From NCBI RefSeq assembly GCF_000148725.1, contig NZ_GL476319.1, positions 794,681-858,680 on the forward strand: a stretch of 64,000 nt of DNA, in the 5' to 3' direction. Every line of letters starts with the position of its first letter. Position 1 is the stretch's first letter. The position numbers and the translations under genes are program-made. This DNA comes from Roseibium sp. TrichSKD4. Its GTDB lineage: Bacteria > Pseudomonadota > Alphaproteobacteria > Rhizobiales > Stappiaceae. Shown here piece after piece: positions 33,572 to 42,641 of this stretch. The notes below the pieces were generated by a model, which had not been told where the DNA came from, made no database searches, and saw nothing but the letters and a program-made list of their open reading frames with translations.

Positions 33572-34165
33572 TCAGGCTGCGATATCTGCAGCCACACGGC
33601 CTTCGAGCACCGCAACAAACTGCTTGAGCCATGCCGGATGAGCTGGCCATGCGGGTGCAGTGACAAGATTGCCGTCCGTCACGGCTCCATCAATTGCAAT
33701 ATCGGCATAGGAGGCGCCAGCCAACTCAACTTCCGGACGGCAGGCCGGATAGGCGGAAACGGTCCGACCTTCGATCACGCGGGCTGCAGACAGCAGCTGT
33801 GCACCATGGCAAATCGCAGCAGCCGGCTTGTTCGCATCAAAGAAATGTCGAACGGCGGCAATCACTTTATCGTCGAGGCGTAGATATTCTGGCGCGCGAC
33901 CTCCGGGGATCAAAAGCGCATCATATTCTTCAACGGAAACCTCGGCAAAGCTGGCATTCAAAGTGAAATTGTGGCCACGCTTTTCCGTGTAGGTCTGATC
34001 CCCCTCAAAGTCGTGGATCGAAGTTGCGACCGTTTCGCCTGCCTTCTTGCCCGGACACACCGCATCCACGTCGTACCCCATCGCCAGAAGCGCCTGGTAC
34101 GGCACCATGGTCTCGTAATCCTCGGTGAAGTCACCAGTAATCATCAGAATTTTCTTCGCGCTCAT
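33572..34165 (-). CDS. DJ-1/PfpI family protein
   Basis: I choose ATG at 34165 ([20 protein letters not shown]), 5 nt after GGAGG; 197 residues. The nucleophile elbow [14 protein letters not shown] carries Cys, with Glu in [10 protein letters not shown] and [15 protein letters not shown]. The family includes glyoxalase III, deglycase-like and protease-like proteins. Sequence resembles the large DJ-1 subfamily annotated as protease I; true activity unknown. Confidence 0.87.
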   Translation of the reverse strand: MSAKKILMITGDFTEDYETMVPYQALLAMGYDVDAVCPGKKAGETVATSIHDFEGDQTYTEKRGHNFTLNASFAEVSVEEYDALLIPGGRAPEYLRLDDKVIAAVRHFFDANKPAAAICHGAQLLSAARVIEGRTVSAYPACRPEVELAGASYADIAIDGAVTDGNLVTAPAWPAHPAWLKQFVAVLEGRVAADIAA

Positions 34166-34396
34166 CATGTCCTCCCGGGAGCGTTGCTGATGACCAACAC
34201 GTAGCAAACCCGAACGATGAACGGGTATTAGCGCAGTACTACATGCAAAATCTCCTACGAACGAAATGAACGCCTTGTCGCGCCGCAGCGCAATTTTGCA
34301 ACGCAAAATCCCTATTTGTATTTGCAATCCTGGCGCACCCTTCGCATTCTATCGTCCGAACGGTCGGTTAATTTTACAACGATAAAGGGACGCGAA

Positions 34397-36394
34397 ATGA
34401 GTTTTATCAAGTCACTTGCCGCCAGCCTGCTGGCAGGTTCAGGGGCATTGTCCATGGGGCTTTCGTCTGCAAGTGCAGAAGGTCATCCGCTTGATGGTTT
34501 GACAGGAGACGAAGTCAAAGCCGTGACAAGCATCTTGAATGATGCTGGCACTGCAAACGCCGATACACTTTATCCATTGATAGAACTCCTGGAGCCGCCG
34601 AAGGCCATGGTCTTGTCTGGCGATAGCCCCGACCGCAAGGCGACCGTTCACATGTTCAAGGGCGGCACGTTTCATGAAGCTGTCGTCAACATCACAGATG
34701 GGTCGGTGGAAAGTGCGGCCCCGCTCGACGGTCAGCCGATGGTGATGTTTGCCGAGTTCATCACCGCCATGGAAACCGCGCTGGGTGACCCACGTATGGC
34801 CACCGGGCTGGAAAAACGGGGGCTGACGCCAGATGATGTCTTCTGCCTTCCTCTGACGGCTGGTAATTTCTTCACCGATGCAGAAGACGGCAAGCGCCTG
34901 ATGAAGGTACCTTGTTACGTCAATCCAACCGGCTCGAACTTCTACGCCAAGCCAATTGAGGGGCTTTTTGCCGTGGTTGATCTGGCCGCGGGCGAAGTGC
35001 TGGACGTGATAGCCGAAGAGCCGGTTGCGACCCCAGAAGATGACTGGGGTTACACCGATGACGAAATCGCCCAGCGCGCTCCCCTGCGGGAGGACCGTGT
35101 CACAGCCGGTGTTCAAGGTGAGACAGGCTCCGGTGTGACCATCGACGGCACCCAGATTTCCTGGGACATCTGGCGCATGCGCTATCGCACGGACAAACGA
35201 CCCGGCGTTGTCCTCTCCAACATCGATGTACGTGATGGCGACCGTTGGCGGTCCGTACTCTATCAGGCGCACCTGTCGGAAGTGTTCGTTCCATACATGG
35301 ACCCGACCTCCGGCTGGTATTGGCGCACCTATATGGACAGCGGAGAGTATGGCTTTGGCCTGTTCCTGACCCCTCTGCGAAAGGGCGTTGACTGCCCGTC
35401 CTACGCCTCGTTCCTGCCAGCGATGATCCATGACGACAATGGCAATCCACTGGAGATACCCGATGCCATCTGCGTTTTTGAGCGCAACATTGGCGATCCC
35501 GCGTGGCGGCATTTTGAGGTCTTTGCCCAAACACCCGACAACTTTGTGCCGACAGAAGGCCGACCTGAGACTGAACTCGTCGTCCGCTCAGCTTCAGAAG
35601 TCGGCAATTACGACTATCTGATTGATTACCGGTTCAAGCAAAACGGCGAGTTTTATGTGAAGATCGGTGCCTCCGGCCTGGATGCGGTGAAGGGTGTGAA
35701 CGCCAAGACCCTTGCGGATCCATCAGCAGCAGACGACACCAAATATGGCCGCTTGATTGCGCCAAATCTGGTCGCCCCCTATCACGATCACTACTTCAAC
35801 TTCCGCCTCGATTTTGATATCGACAGCCCGAACAACACCATGATGGTTGCTAACATCGTGGAAGGACAGGCACCGGAAGGTTCACCGCGCAAATCGTTCT
35901 GGACAGTGCGCAATGATATGGTGAAGAGCGAAAAGGAAGGCACGTTCCAGATCAGCTCCTTCAAGCCGAGATACTTCCACATCATGAACCCGAACGAAGA
36001 CGGGTATCTCGGATACAAGCCCGGCTACATGCTGCATCACGGATCAGTGGCCTATGGTCCGTTCGACTTTGAAAACGACCCGCCCTTCATGCGCAATCGC
36101 TATATCGAGAACAGCGTCTGGACGACGGAATACAAACCTGATGAACGCTATGCCGGCGGCAAGCTTGCCTTCGCTTCAGACGGCAGCGACGGTCTGGCGA
36201 CATGGATCGAGGATGACGCGAACCTTGTGAACAAGGACATTGTCACCTGGTTCACCGCAGGTTTCCACCACATCCCGCGCATGGAAGACTGGCCTGTCAT
36301 GTCCACCGAATGGAAGACCGTTCACATGATGCCGATGAACTTCTTCCCCATGAACCCGGCCATTACAATCCGAACGCCGAAGGACGGCGAATAA
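34397..36394 (+). CDS. Copper-containing primary-amine oxidase, periplasmic
   Basis: 665 residues from ATG at 34397, which starts a signal peptide (SLAASLLAGSGALSMGLSSA). Oxidises primary amines to aldehydes with release of NH3 and H2O2. Cofactor tyrosine: GNYDYL (Tyr405), which self-processes to topaquinone. Copper ligands: YHDHYF (His463, His465) and HHIPR (His624 or His625). Catalytic base: YMDSGEYG (Asp314). Size and motifs match bacterial copper amine oxidases. Followed by a strong terminator; no operon partner seen. Confidence 0.93.
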   Translation: MSFIKSLAASLLAGSGALSMGLSSASAEGHPLDGLTGDEVKAVTSILNDAGTANADTLYPLIELLEPPKAMVLSGDSPDRKATVHMFKGGTFHEAVVNITDGSVESAAPLDGQPMVMFAEFITAMETALGDPRMATGLEKRGLTPDDVFCLPLTAGNFFTDAEDGKRLMKVPCYVNPTGSNFYAKPIEGLFAVVDLAAGEVLDVIAEEPVATPEDDWGYTDDEIAQRAPLREDRVTAGVQGETGSGVTIDGTQISWDIWRMRYRTDKRPGVVLSNIDVRDGDRWRSVLYQAHLSEVFVPYMDPTSGWYWRTYMDSGEYGFGLFLTPLRKGVDCPSYASFLPAMIHDDNGNPLEIPDAICVFERNIGDPAWRHFEVFAQTPDNFVPTEGRPETELVVRSASEVGNYDYLIDYRFKQNGEFYVKIGASGLDAVKGVNAKTLADPSAADDTKYGRLIAPNLVAPYHDHYFNFRLDFDIDSPNNTMMVANIVEGQAPEGSPRKSFWTVRNDMVKSEKEGTFQISSFKPRYFHIMNPNEDGYLGYKPGYMLHHGSVAYGPFDFENDPPFMRNRYIENSVWTTEYKPDERYAGGKLAFASDGSDGLATWIEDDANLVNKDIVTWFTAGFHHIPRMEDWPVMSTEWKTVHMMPMNFFPMNPAITIRTPKDGE

Positions 36395-36418
36395 CGCCAC
36401 CTCCTTCTTGAATCCAGA

Positions 36419-36441
36419 AAGCCCGCCGATTTGGCGGGCTT
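36419..36441 (+). terminator. Terminator of the amine oxidase gene
   Basis: AAGCCCGCC-GATTT-GGCGGGCTT, 9-bp perfect stem, 25 bp after the stop. Convergent with serB, so it may serve both. Confidence 0.8.
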
Positions 36442-36461
36442 GTTCATGACACCTAGTCTAC

Positions 36462-37352
36462 TCAGCTGAGCACAAACTCGGCTTCGGAATAGCCTTGAAT
36501 GTAAAGAAGCGCGGTCAGGTCGCCGTGGTCCACCCGGGCATCAGCGGCTTCTGCAACGGCGGGTTTTGCGCGGTAGGCAATGCCTAGCCCGGCTGTTTCC
36601 AGCATCGCCAGATCATTCGCGCCGTCCCCAACGGCCATTGTCTCGGAAGCCGTAAGACCTTTTTCAGCATTTAATTCGTTGAGCCGTTGGCGCTTGGCCT
36701 CACGTCCCAGAATTGGCATCTGAACTTCACCGTTCAGCTTGCCATCTTCTTCCAGAAGAACATTCGCCTGATTTTCGTCAAACCCGATCATGGCTGCCAC
36801 AGGACCGGTAAACCGTGTGAAGCCACCGGACACCAGCGCGCAATAAGCACCATTCGCCTTCATGGTCTGAACCAATGTGCGACCGCCCGGCATCAACTGG
36901 ATCCGGGTATTCAAAACCGATTCAACCTGACCAACATCCAGCCCCTTTAAAAGGCCGACCCGCTCTTTCAGTGCCGGTTCAAAATCAATCTCGCCGCGCA
37001 TGGCCCGTTCGGTAATCTCTGAAATCTTCTCTTTCAGACCCAATTCAGCTGCCAATTCGTCAATACACTCCTGCCGGATCATGGTGGAATCCATATCTGC
37101 GATCAGCAGTCTCTTGCGCCGCCCCTCTGTCGGTTGCACAAAGACATCGACAGGCAAGCCATCCAGAGCCGATACGATTTGCGCGCGTGCAGTGGCGGCC
37201 GAGTCTCCCGCCACTGTGAGGTCTGCCGCAACACCCTTGCTCAAGATGCGCGCTGGATCTTCGGTGCCCAGCGCCGCAGAAACGGTTGCAAGGACATCGG
37301 CGTCCAGTTTAGGTGCAGTCGGTCGACAGACGAGAGTGGCAACGAGAGACAT
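36462..37352 (-). CDS. serB: Phosphoserine phosphatase SerB
   Basis: 296 residues from ATG at 37352 (MSLVATLVCRPTAPKLDADV), with AAGG 8 nt upstream; the longer frame reads back through miaA. Converts O-phosphoserine to serine. HAD motif I LLIADMDSTMI (Asp86, Asp88), motif II LVSGGFTRFTG, motif IV AVGDGANDLAML. An N-terminal ACT-like part precedes the HAD domain. Its start codon overlaps that of divergent miaA within CATG. Confidence 0.93.
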   Translation of the reverse strand: MSLVATLVCRPTAPKLDADVLATVSAALGTEDPARILSKGVAADLTVAGDSAATARAQIVSALDGLPVDVFVQPTEGRRKRLLIADMDSTMIRQECIDELAAELGLKEKISEITERAMRGEIDFEPALKERVGLLKGLDVGQVESVLNTRIQLMPGGRTLVQTMKANGAYCALVSGGFTRFTGPVAAMIGFDENQANVLLEEDGKLNGEVQMPILGREAKRQRLNELNAEKGLTASETMAVGDGANDLAMLETAGLGIAYRAKPAVAEAADARVDHGDLTALLYIQGYSEAEFVLS

Positions 37353-38319
37353 GAAGCAAACCTTGGGCGAAGTGGTTTCAGCAAACGGCATGGAGCACCG
37401 CGTCATCCTGATAGCGGGACCGACCGCGAGCGGCAAGTCGGCTTTGGCCCTTGAACTGGCCCGAGAACTTGGACGAACCATCATTAATGCCGATTCCATG
37501 CAGATTTATGATGGCCTTCGCCTTGTCACCGCGCGCCCCGACGAAGCGGATGAAGCCATCGCCCCACACAGGCTGTATGGAACGGTTGATCCGGCGACCG
37601 CCTTTTCCACCGGCGACTGGCTGCGCATCGTCGCCCCGCTTATTGAGGAAGCGAAATCTGAGGGCCCTGCCCCCATTCTCGTCGGCGGAACCGGGCTCTA
37701 CTACAAGGCACTCACCGAAGGCTTCGCCCAGATACCGGAGATTGATGCGGCAATCAGAGCCGAATGCCGCGACCTTGCGGACACAGGCGGTATCGAGGCT
37801 GTCAGGTCTGCGCTCGCGCCTTTGGATGCGGCAGCCGCCGCTGAACTGGATGATCTGCAGCGTCTGACACGCGCCCTTGAAGTGATCAAGGCGACTGGCA
37901 AATCTCTGTCACATTGGCAAAGCGAATCGCATGCCGCCCCGCTCCTTCCCCTCTCCAACACGCTGCCCATTGTATTGGCACCGCCGCGCCCCTGGCTGCA
38001 CGACCGCATTGCACAACGCTCTGCACTTATGACGGGCAGCGCGGGGCAGAACGAGGTTGCCAGCTTTCTTGAACGCCGGTTAGACCCAACCCTGCCAGCC
38101 ATGCGGGCCATTGGTGTGAAAGAGATCAGCTCTCTGCTGAAAGACGAATGCGATGAGGCAGAAGCACGGGAACGACTGGTCACTGCCACAAGGCAATATG
38201 CCAAGCGTCAGGAAACCTGGTTTCGAAATCAAATGTCACATTGGCGTCGCATTGATCCGGCACACTTTAATACACGCATAAGTTTGAGTAATGTATTTAT
38301 TGATGCTGCAACGCACTAG
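37351..38319 (+). CDS. miaA: tRNA dimethylallyltransferase MiaA
   Basis: 322 residues from ATG at 37351; a second start at 37390 (MEHRVILIAGPTASGKS) would give 309 and cannot be excluded. P-loop GPTASGKS, substrate loop INADSMQIYDGLRLVTARP, VGGTGLYYKAL and the C-terminal TRQYAKRQETWFRNQ are characteristic. Adds the isopentenyl group to A37 of tRNAs that read U-starting codons. The start overlaps serB's in CATG, so both promoters lie in the other gene. Confidence 0.93.
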   Translation: MKQTLGEVVSANGMEHRVILIAGPTASGKSALALELARELGRTIINADSMQIYDGLRLVTARPDEADEAIAPHRLYGTVDPATAFSTGDWLRIVAPLIEEAKSEGPAPILVGGTGLYYKALTEGFAQIPEIDAAIRAECRDLADTGGIEAVRSALAPLDAAAAAELDDLQRLTRALEVIKATGKSLSHWQSESHAAPLLPLSNTLPIVLAPPRPWLHDRIAQRSALMTGSAGQNEVASFLERRLDPTLPAMRAIGVKEISSLLKDECDEAEARERLVTATRQYAKRQETWFRNQMSHWRRIDPAHFNTRISLSNVFIDAATH

Positions 38320-38488
38320 ACTAAAGTCGCACTGCACAGCAAGAAAAGCAGGCATTTTCGGTTGATATGTGCTAGAAAGCGAACGCTGGGACAGTTTTCT
38401 TAAATTAATCAATAAAACCAGCGCAAAAACGGAAGCTCCGTGCAATCGCGTACGCAATTTTAACTGGCATTACGCTTAGGAGGCCATT

Positions 38489-39031
38489 GTGCAGGATCTT
38501 GTCTTGAAAACCGGCGAATTTGAACTGCAGCCGTTTACAAGCACAGACATCGCCCTCATCGAGGATCTGTGGAAGGACCCGCGTGTCGTTCGCTTCATTT
38601 CTCCATGTCCAACAGAATTACCGGCAAAGTCGGCCCGCGCCTTTGTGGAAGCAGCAATTGATCATCAGGAGAAACACGGTTTCTCCCGCTGGAAGGTTGT
38701 TGGCAAGGATGGCACCTTCTTGGGCTGGGCCGGATTTGCAGCTTTGGAAGAGACATCCGAGATCGAACTGGATTACTGCCTGTCGATCGATGCTTTGGAA
38801 CAGTTCCCCCAGATCGGGGAGAACCTGTGCCAGGACCTGATCACATGGTTCTTTGAAAACACTTACTTCTCACATCTGGTTGCCATCGTTCGAACGGACA
38901 ACAAGCTTGTTCGTGACACCATCATCGACGCAGGCTTTTATTACCGCGAGAGCCAACAAATCAATGGCATGCCCTGTGATGTCTTTCAGGTTCTCAGCCC
39001 CTCCATGCAGACCTACGTTCTGTCTGCCTGA
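38489..39031 (+). CDS. RimJ/RimL-like GNAT acetyltransferase
   Basis: 180 residues from a GTG with AGGAGG 5 nt upstream. Features: LKTGEFELQPFTSTDIALIE, LWKDPRVVRFISPCP, FSRWKVVGKDGTFLGWAGFA and IELDYCLSIDALE. It resembles the gene at 40367, but here the usual Q/RxxGxG/A acetyl-CoA loop is degenerate (PQIGEN), so catalysis is uncertain. Possible N-terminal or small-molecule acetylation. Confidence 0.75.
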   Translation: MQDLVLKTGEFELQPFTSTDIALIEDLWKDPRVVRFISPCPTELPAKSARAFVEAAIDHQEKHGFSRWKVVGKDGTFLGWAGFAALEETSEIELDYCLSIDALEQFPQIGENLCQDLITWFFENTYFSHLVAIVRTDNKLVRDTIIDAGFYYRESQQINGMPCDVFQVLSPSMQTYVLSA

Positions 39032-39432
39032 TCCATTTTTGTGACACTGCATTGCACCTTGCATCGGGCGCCTTCTGGCTCCAGAAAAATGCGGTCGATG
39101 CAAGTTCTGGCCGGAAGGCTTTATTCCCCCTCCCCGCCTGCAATTATCTCAGCTTATTAAAAGCATCCGAAAAAACGATTTTTCTTTCCTCACACCCGGT
39201 GACAATGTCCGCCTTGAATTGGCGTGAATTGGCGGGCGTGCCTTTATCGAGAAGGCGAGCGCCTCAATCCCGCCTTCCCTTTATCAGTGTTGGAAAGCCG
39301 AAGTTCACCAGAACTGTTTGCGAATAGCTGAGCCGCGCGCAGCCCGAATTTAAGGGAGATCACTGCGAAACGGCATCAGAGAAAAAACGCAAACCAGCCC
39401 TTCAGCACCATTAAAAAACCCGAGGAAACAAC
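39032..39432. other. 401-bp gene-free stretch before the glutaredoxin-like gene
   Basis: No supportable gene; a 91-codon open frame on the plus strand is Ser/Leu-rich with no motif and no ribosome binding site. A short tandem GAATTGGCG-N-GAATTGGCG lies at 39216-39234. Otherwise probably promoter sequence for 39433. Confidence 0.5.
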
Positions 39433-39672
39433 ATGTATATTCTATACATCGAACAGGGCTGCCCCTTCGGTGAGCGCGTCATGGCGTTCATGAAGAAGAA
39501 CAACATCAGCGCAGAATTGCGCGACCGCGACACCAAAAACTACGAGCAAGAACTGATTGCGCGCGGCGGCAAGCGCCAGACCCCTTACCTGGTTGATGAA
39601 GAAACCGGCGTTGAAATGTACGAATCTGCGGACATCATCGCGTATCTAAAGAAGAAGCTGGATATCGCCTGA
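39433..39672 (+). CDS. Small glutaredoxin/GST-N-like thioredoxin-fold protein
   Basis: 79 residues: MYILYIEQGCPFGERVMAFM with a CPFG motif (one Cys only), then AELRDRDTKNYEQELIARGG, KRQTPYLVDEETGVEMYES and ADIIAYLKKKL. The cis-Pro TPYLVD and ES-ADII are the glutathione-binding elements. A single Cys suggests a monothiol or GST-type role. Starts after GAGG 8 nt upstream. Pairs with the next thioredoxin-fold gene. Confidence 0.85.
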   Translation: MYILYIEQGCPFGERVMAFMKKNNISAELRDRDTKNYEQELIARGGKRQTPYLVDEETGVEMYESADIIAYLKKKLDIA

Positions 39673-39714
39673 TCCTCCGCCCCTCAATTTAATCCAGATA
39701 ACTGAGCTCCCGGC

Positions 39715-40290
39715 ATGCCTATTCCAATTCCCAGAAAGCCAAGCGGCTATTTCTACGGATTACGTGACGCCAACGTTCAAGTCGAGGCGTTTATCGACAT
39801 TCAATGTCCGCATTCCAAACTCGCATGGCCCTCTCTGGTCGCACTTAAAGAACACTACGCTAAGGGCGAAATCGGACTGGCCGTACATTTGATCACCCTG
39901 AGCAATCACCGTCAGGCATGGGACGTCAGCAAAGGCATCTTCGCGCTGGCGGGAGATGACACCGAAAAGTTCTTCGGGTTTGCAAGCTACCTCTATGCGC
40001 GTCAAAGCGACTATTACAACGGCCCTTTCCTGCACAAGACCCATCAGGATTTGCTCAACCTGATTGCGGACTTTGCGCATGATTTTGCCGGGTTCAACAA
40101 GGATGAAATGTTGAAGCTGATCGGCACGAACGAAGTCTACACCGACGCTCGCACGCCAATCCGCTTTGCCTCCACAAAAGGGGTCTGGGCCACGCCAACC
40201 TTCTTTCTCAATTCATCTGATCTGGTTGGAAAATTCTCCGAAGAACCCAGTCTGGAAGAATGGCGTGCAGTGATCGATCCACGGCTCTGA
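39715..40290 (+). CDS. DsbA-like thioredoxin-fold protein with CPHS motif
   Basis: 191 residues with no signal peptide. Starts PRKPSGYFYGLRDANVQVEA then FIDIQCPHSKLAW: the CxxC of DsbA is reduced to CPHS, leaving one Cys. The helical insert and the cis-Pro ATPTFFLNSSDL are retained. Cytoplasmic DsbA-like proteins of this kind are known without assigned substrates. It ends in a clear terminator at 40321. Confidence 0.78.
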   Translation: MPIPIPRKPSGYFYGLRDANVQVEAFIDIQCPHSKLAWPSLVALKEHYAKGEIGLAVHLITLSNHRQAWDVSKGIFALAGDDTEKFFGFASYLYARQSDYYNGPFLHKTHQDLLNLIADFAHDFAGFNKDEMLKLIGTNEVYTDARTPIRFASTKGVWATPTFFLNSSDLVGKFSEEPSLEEWRAVIDPRL

Positions 40291-40320
40291 GTTGAAAAAC
40301 GCACTGATTTCCCGAACTTC

Positions 40321-40350
40321 AAGAACTCTGCTATGGCAGGGTTCTTTTTT
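40321..40350 (+). terminator. Terminator after the DsbA-like gene
   Basis: AAGAACTCTGC-TAT-GGCAGGGTTCTT then six T: an interrupted 11-bp stem. It lies upstream of the acetyltransferase GTG at 40367, so the open frame back to 40292 is not coding. Confidence 0.8.
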
Positions 40351-40366
40351 AATTTGGGGATTTGAA

Positions 40367-40942
40367 GTGTCTGACATCATTTTGCAAACGGATCGGCTGC
40401 AGGTCCGTCCGTTGACTGAAGGCGACTTCGACAATCTGCTCGATCTTCACTCAGACCCTGAGGTCAATCGATATCTGTCCTGCGGACCGGTTCCCATGTC
40501 GGCCGAAGAAGTCCGCACTCGGTTGGATCGTTATCTCCTGACGAACAAAACCGACGGTCTTGGCAAATGGAAAGTCGAAACCCGCGAAGGCGAATTTCTT
40601 GGGAGAGCAGGATTTGATTGGCAGGACGACCCGGCAGGGTGGGAGTTGGGATATTCTTTCAAACAAACAGCCTGGGGCAAAGGTTATGCAACAGAGATCG
40701 CCCGTGGCCTGATCGCATGGTTCTTTAAACACACCCAACACAACTACCTGATCGCCTACGCGGTTTCAGAGCACCATAAGTCTTTGAACATCATGAAGAA
40801 AGCTGGGCTCACCTTCTGGCAAGACAGACACGTTGACGGCGAAGACCTGACCTTCTACCGACTTGAACGAGCTGATTTCGAAGCACCTAAAAAGAAAGGG
40901 AGCCACTTGGGCTCCCTTCATGATCATCACGTGAAGGCTTGA
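40367..40942 (+). CDS. RimJ/RimL-like GNAT acetyltransferase
   Basis: GTG at 40367 (VSDIILQTDRLQVRPLTEGD) gives 191 residues. GNAT motifs are intact: LDLHSDPEVNRYLS, KWKVETREGEFLGRAGF, GYSFKQTAWGKGYATEIARG (acetyl-CoA loop) and AYAVSEHHKSLNIMKKAGLT. Paralogue of the 38489 gene, with a better-preserved active site. The end of the gene contains the leuA terminator on the other strand. Confidence 0.85.
   Translation: MSDIILQTDRLQVRPLTEGDFDNLLDLHSDPEVNRYLSCGPVPMSAEEVRTRLDRYLLTNKTDGLGKWKVETREGEFLGRAGFDWQDDPAGWELGYSFKQTAWGKGYATEIARGLIAWFFKHTQHNYLIAYAVSEHHKSLNIMKKAGLTFWQDRHVDGEDLTFYRLERADFEAPKKKGSHLGSLHDHHVKA
40896..40918 (-). terminator. leuA terminator inside the convergent acetyltransferase 3' end
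   Basis: Minus strand AAGGGAGCC-CAAGT-GGCTCCCTT followed by TCTTTTT, 25 bp past the leuA stop. It lies inside the last codons of the opposite gene. Confidence 0.75.
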
Positions 40943-42493
40943 TCAGCCAGCCTTCAAAGCGCCCGGGTTGCTGCCTTGTTGGCGTTGGGCCAGTTTGTTC
41001 ATGGCAGATACATAGGCGCGGGCTGAGGCGACCAGTGTGTCCGTGTCCGCCCCCTTGCCTGTTGCAATGCGGCCATTGGCTTCCAGACGAACAGACACTT
41101 CCGCCTGCGCATCGGTTCCCTCGGTCACCGCGTGCACCTGATAAAGCGACAAGGTTGCCTCGTGTGGGCAGATCATCTTGATGGCGTTGAAGGTCGCATC
41201 CACCGGACCATCGCCCTGCGCTTCGCGGGTCTCATGCTGGCCGTTCACATCCATGGTTAAGATCGCTTTTTGCGGACCACCCGTACCAGCTATAACCGTC
41301 AACGCAATCACTTTGATGTTTTCACCTGCAACAGCGATCTCATCTTCGACCAAGGCTTCAATGTCTTCGTCATAGACATGTTTTTTACGGTCAGCCAAAT
41401 CCTTGAAGCGGCGGAAGGCTTCCTGCACGGCGTTGTCACCCAACTCGTAGCCCAACTCGGCCAGCTTGTCCTTGAAGGCATGACGCCCGGAGTGCTTGCC
41501 CATCACCAGAGAAGTGGCTTTGACACCAACATCTTCCGGACGCATGATTTCATAGGTTTCAGCATTCTTCAGCATGCCGTCCTGGTGAATACCGCTTTCA
41601 TGAGCAAAGGCATTTTTGCCGACAATGGCCTTGTTGTATTGAACCGCAAAGCCAGAGGCCGCTGCTACCAGTTTGGAGGCGCGGGTCATGAAATGCGGCT
41701 CGACCTGACAGGTGTAAGGCAGCGCATCTCCACGGGTGCGAATGGCCATGACGATTTCTTCCAGCGCCGCATTACCGGCCCGCTCGCCCAGACCGTTGAT
41801 CGTGCACTCCACCTGACGCGCACCGCCAGCAACACCGGCCAGCGAGTTGGCAACGGCCAATCCCAGATCGTCATGACAGTGAACAGAGAAGATCGCCTTA
41901 TCACTGTCCGGTACCCGCGCAATGATGTCCGCGAACATCTGCTTGTATTCATCGGGCGTGGCATAACCAACCGTGTCCGGCAGGTTGATGGTTGTGGCAC
42001 CGGCCTTGATGGCAGCTTCCACACACCGGCACAGATACTCAATCGGCGTTCGGGTCGCATCCATTGCAGACCATTCCACATCATCGATCAAATTGCGGGA
42101 CCGGGTCACCGTGTCGGTGATAATCTCCAGAACCTCTTCCTGACTCTTGTTCATTTGATATTTCAGATGAATCGGAGATGTGGAAACGAAGGTGTGGATC
42201 CGCCCTTTTTCAGCGTGCTGCACAGCATCACCACAACGGTCGATATCAGCATGAATGGCGCGGGCAAGACCTGCGATCACAGAATTCTTTGAGTTCTTGG
42301 CGATTTCAGACACCGCCTCAAAGTCACCATTGGAGGCAATCGGAAAACCCGCCTCAATGATATCAACGCCCATTTCGTCTAGAATTTCCGCAATTTGCAG
42401 CTTTTCTTCCAAGGTCATGGACGCGCCGGGAGATTGCTCTCCATCGCGCAAGGTCGTGTCGAAAATGCGAACCTGATCGGTGGTGGTGGTCAT
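40943..42493 (-). CDS. leuA: 2-Isopropylmalate synthase LeuA
   Basis: 516 residues. Condenses acetyl-CoA and 2-oxoisovalerate, first committed step of leucine synthesis. Catalytic domain: FDTTLRDGEQSPGASMTLEE, EAGFPIASNGDFE, SVHCHDDLGLAVANSLAG and GLGERAGNAALEE, with metal His; the C-terminal third (from about 390) is the LeuA regulatory dimer domain that senses leucine. It is preceded by a Leu-rich leader peptide and alternative hairpins, so attenuation adds to feedback inhibition. Confidence 0.96.
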   Translation of the reverse strand: MTTTTDQVRIFDTTLRDGEQSPGASMTLEEKLQIAEILDEMGVDIIEAGFPIASNGDFEAVSEIAKNSKNSVIAGLARAIHADIDRCGDAVQHAEKGRIHTFVSTSPIHLKYQMNKSQEEVLEIITDTVTRSRNLIDDVEWSAMDATRTPIEYLCRCVEAAIKAGATTINLPDTVGYATPDEYKQMFADIIARVPDSDKAIFSVHCHDDLGLAVANSLAGVAGGARQVECTINGLGERAGNAALEEIVMAIRTRGDALPYTCQVEPHFMTRASKLVAAASGFAVQYNKAIVGKNAFAHESGIHQDGMLKNAETYEIMRPEDVGVKATSLVMGKHSGRHAFKDKLAELGYELGDNAVQEAFRRFKDLADRKKHVYDEDIEALVEDEIAVAGENIKVIALTVIAGTGGPQKAILTMDVNGQHETREAQGDGPVDATFNAIKMICPHEATLSLYQVHAVTEGTDAQAEVSVRLEANGRIATGKGADTDTLVASARAYVSAMNKLAQRQQGSNPGALKAG

Positions 42494-42540
42494 TTTGTTT
42501 TCCTCGTGGCGATCGGCTCTGAAATGGCAGTGTCGTTTGG

Positions 42541-42641
42541 GCCTCAGGCGCGATCTTTATCTCAAGATATCTGGTAAAGCGCTTTATCTCCCCTGAGTGC
42601 CCGTCCGTTTTTCAAAACACGATTCAGCCGACGCTCAGGGG
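42541..42641 (-). promoter_or_regulatory. leuA leader: three-segment alternative pairing
   Basis: Minus-strand order: segment 1 CCCCTGAG (42634-42641, overlapping the leader stop), segment 2 CTCAGGGG (42590-42597), segment 3 CCTGAGG (42542-42548). Segment 2 can pair with 1 or 3 but not both, the usual logic of an attenuator. No strong U-run is visible, so whether it controls transcription or translation is open. Confidence 0.6.

Noticed and set aside
34439-35530. 363-codon minus-strand frame
   Set aside because: Opposite the copper amine oxidase and without any recognised domain.
37353-37499. N-terminal extension of serB
   Set aside because: It reads back through the 5' part of miaA; SerB homology starts at 37352.
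39052-39327. 91-codon frame before the glutaredoxin-like gene
   Set aside because: Low-complexity composition, no start context and no motif.
40292-40366. N-terminal extension of the second RimJ-like acetyltransferase
   Set aside because: It runs through the terminator at 40321-40350; the GTG at 40367 starts where GNAT homology begins.
41270-42292. Long (340-codon) plus-strand frame
   Set aside because: Lies entirely opposite leuA, whose motifs are unmistakable; a shadow of its codon bias.
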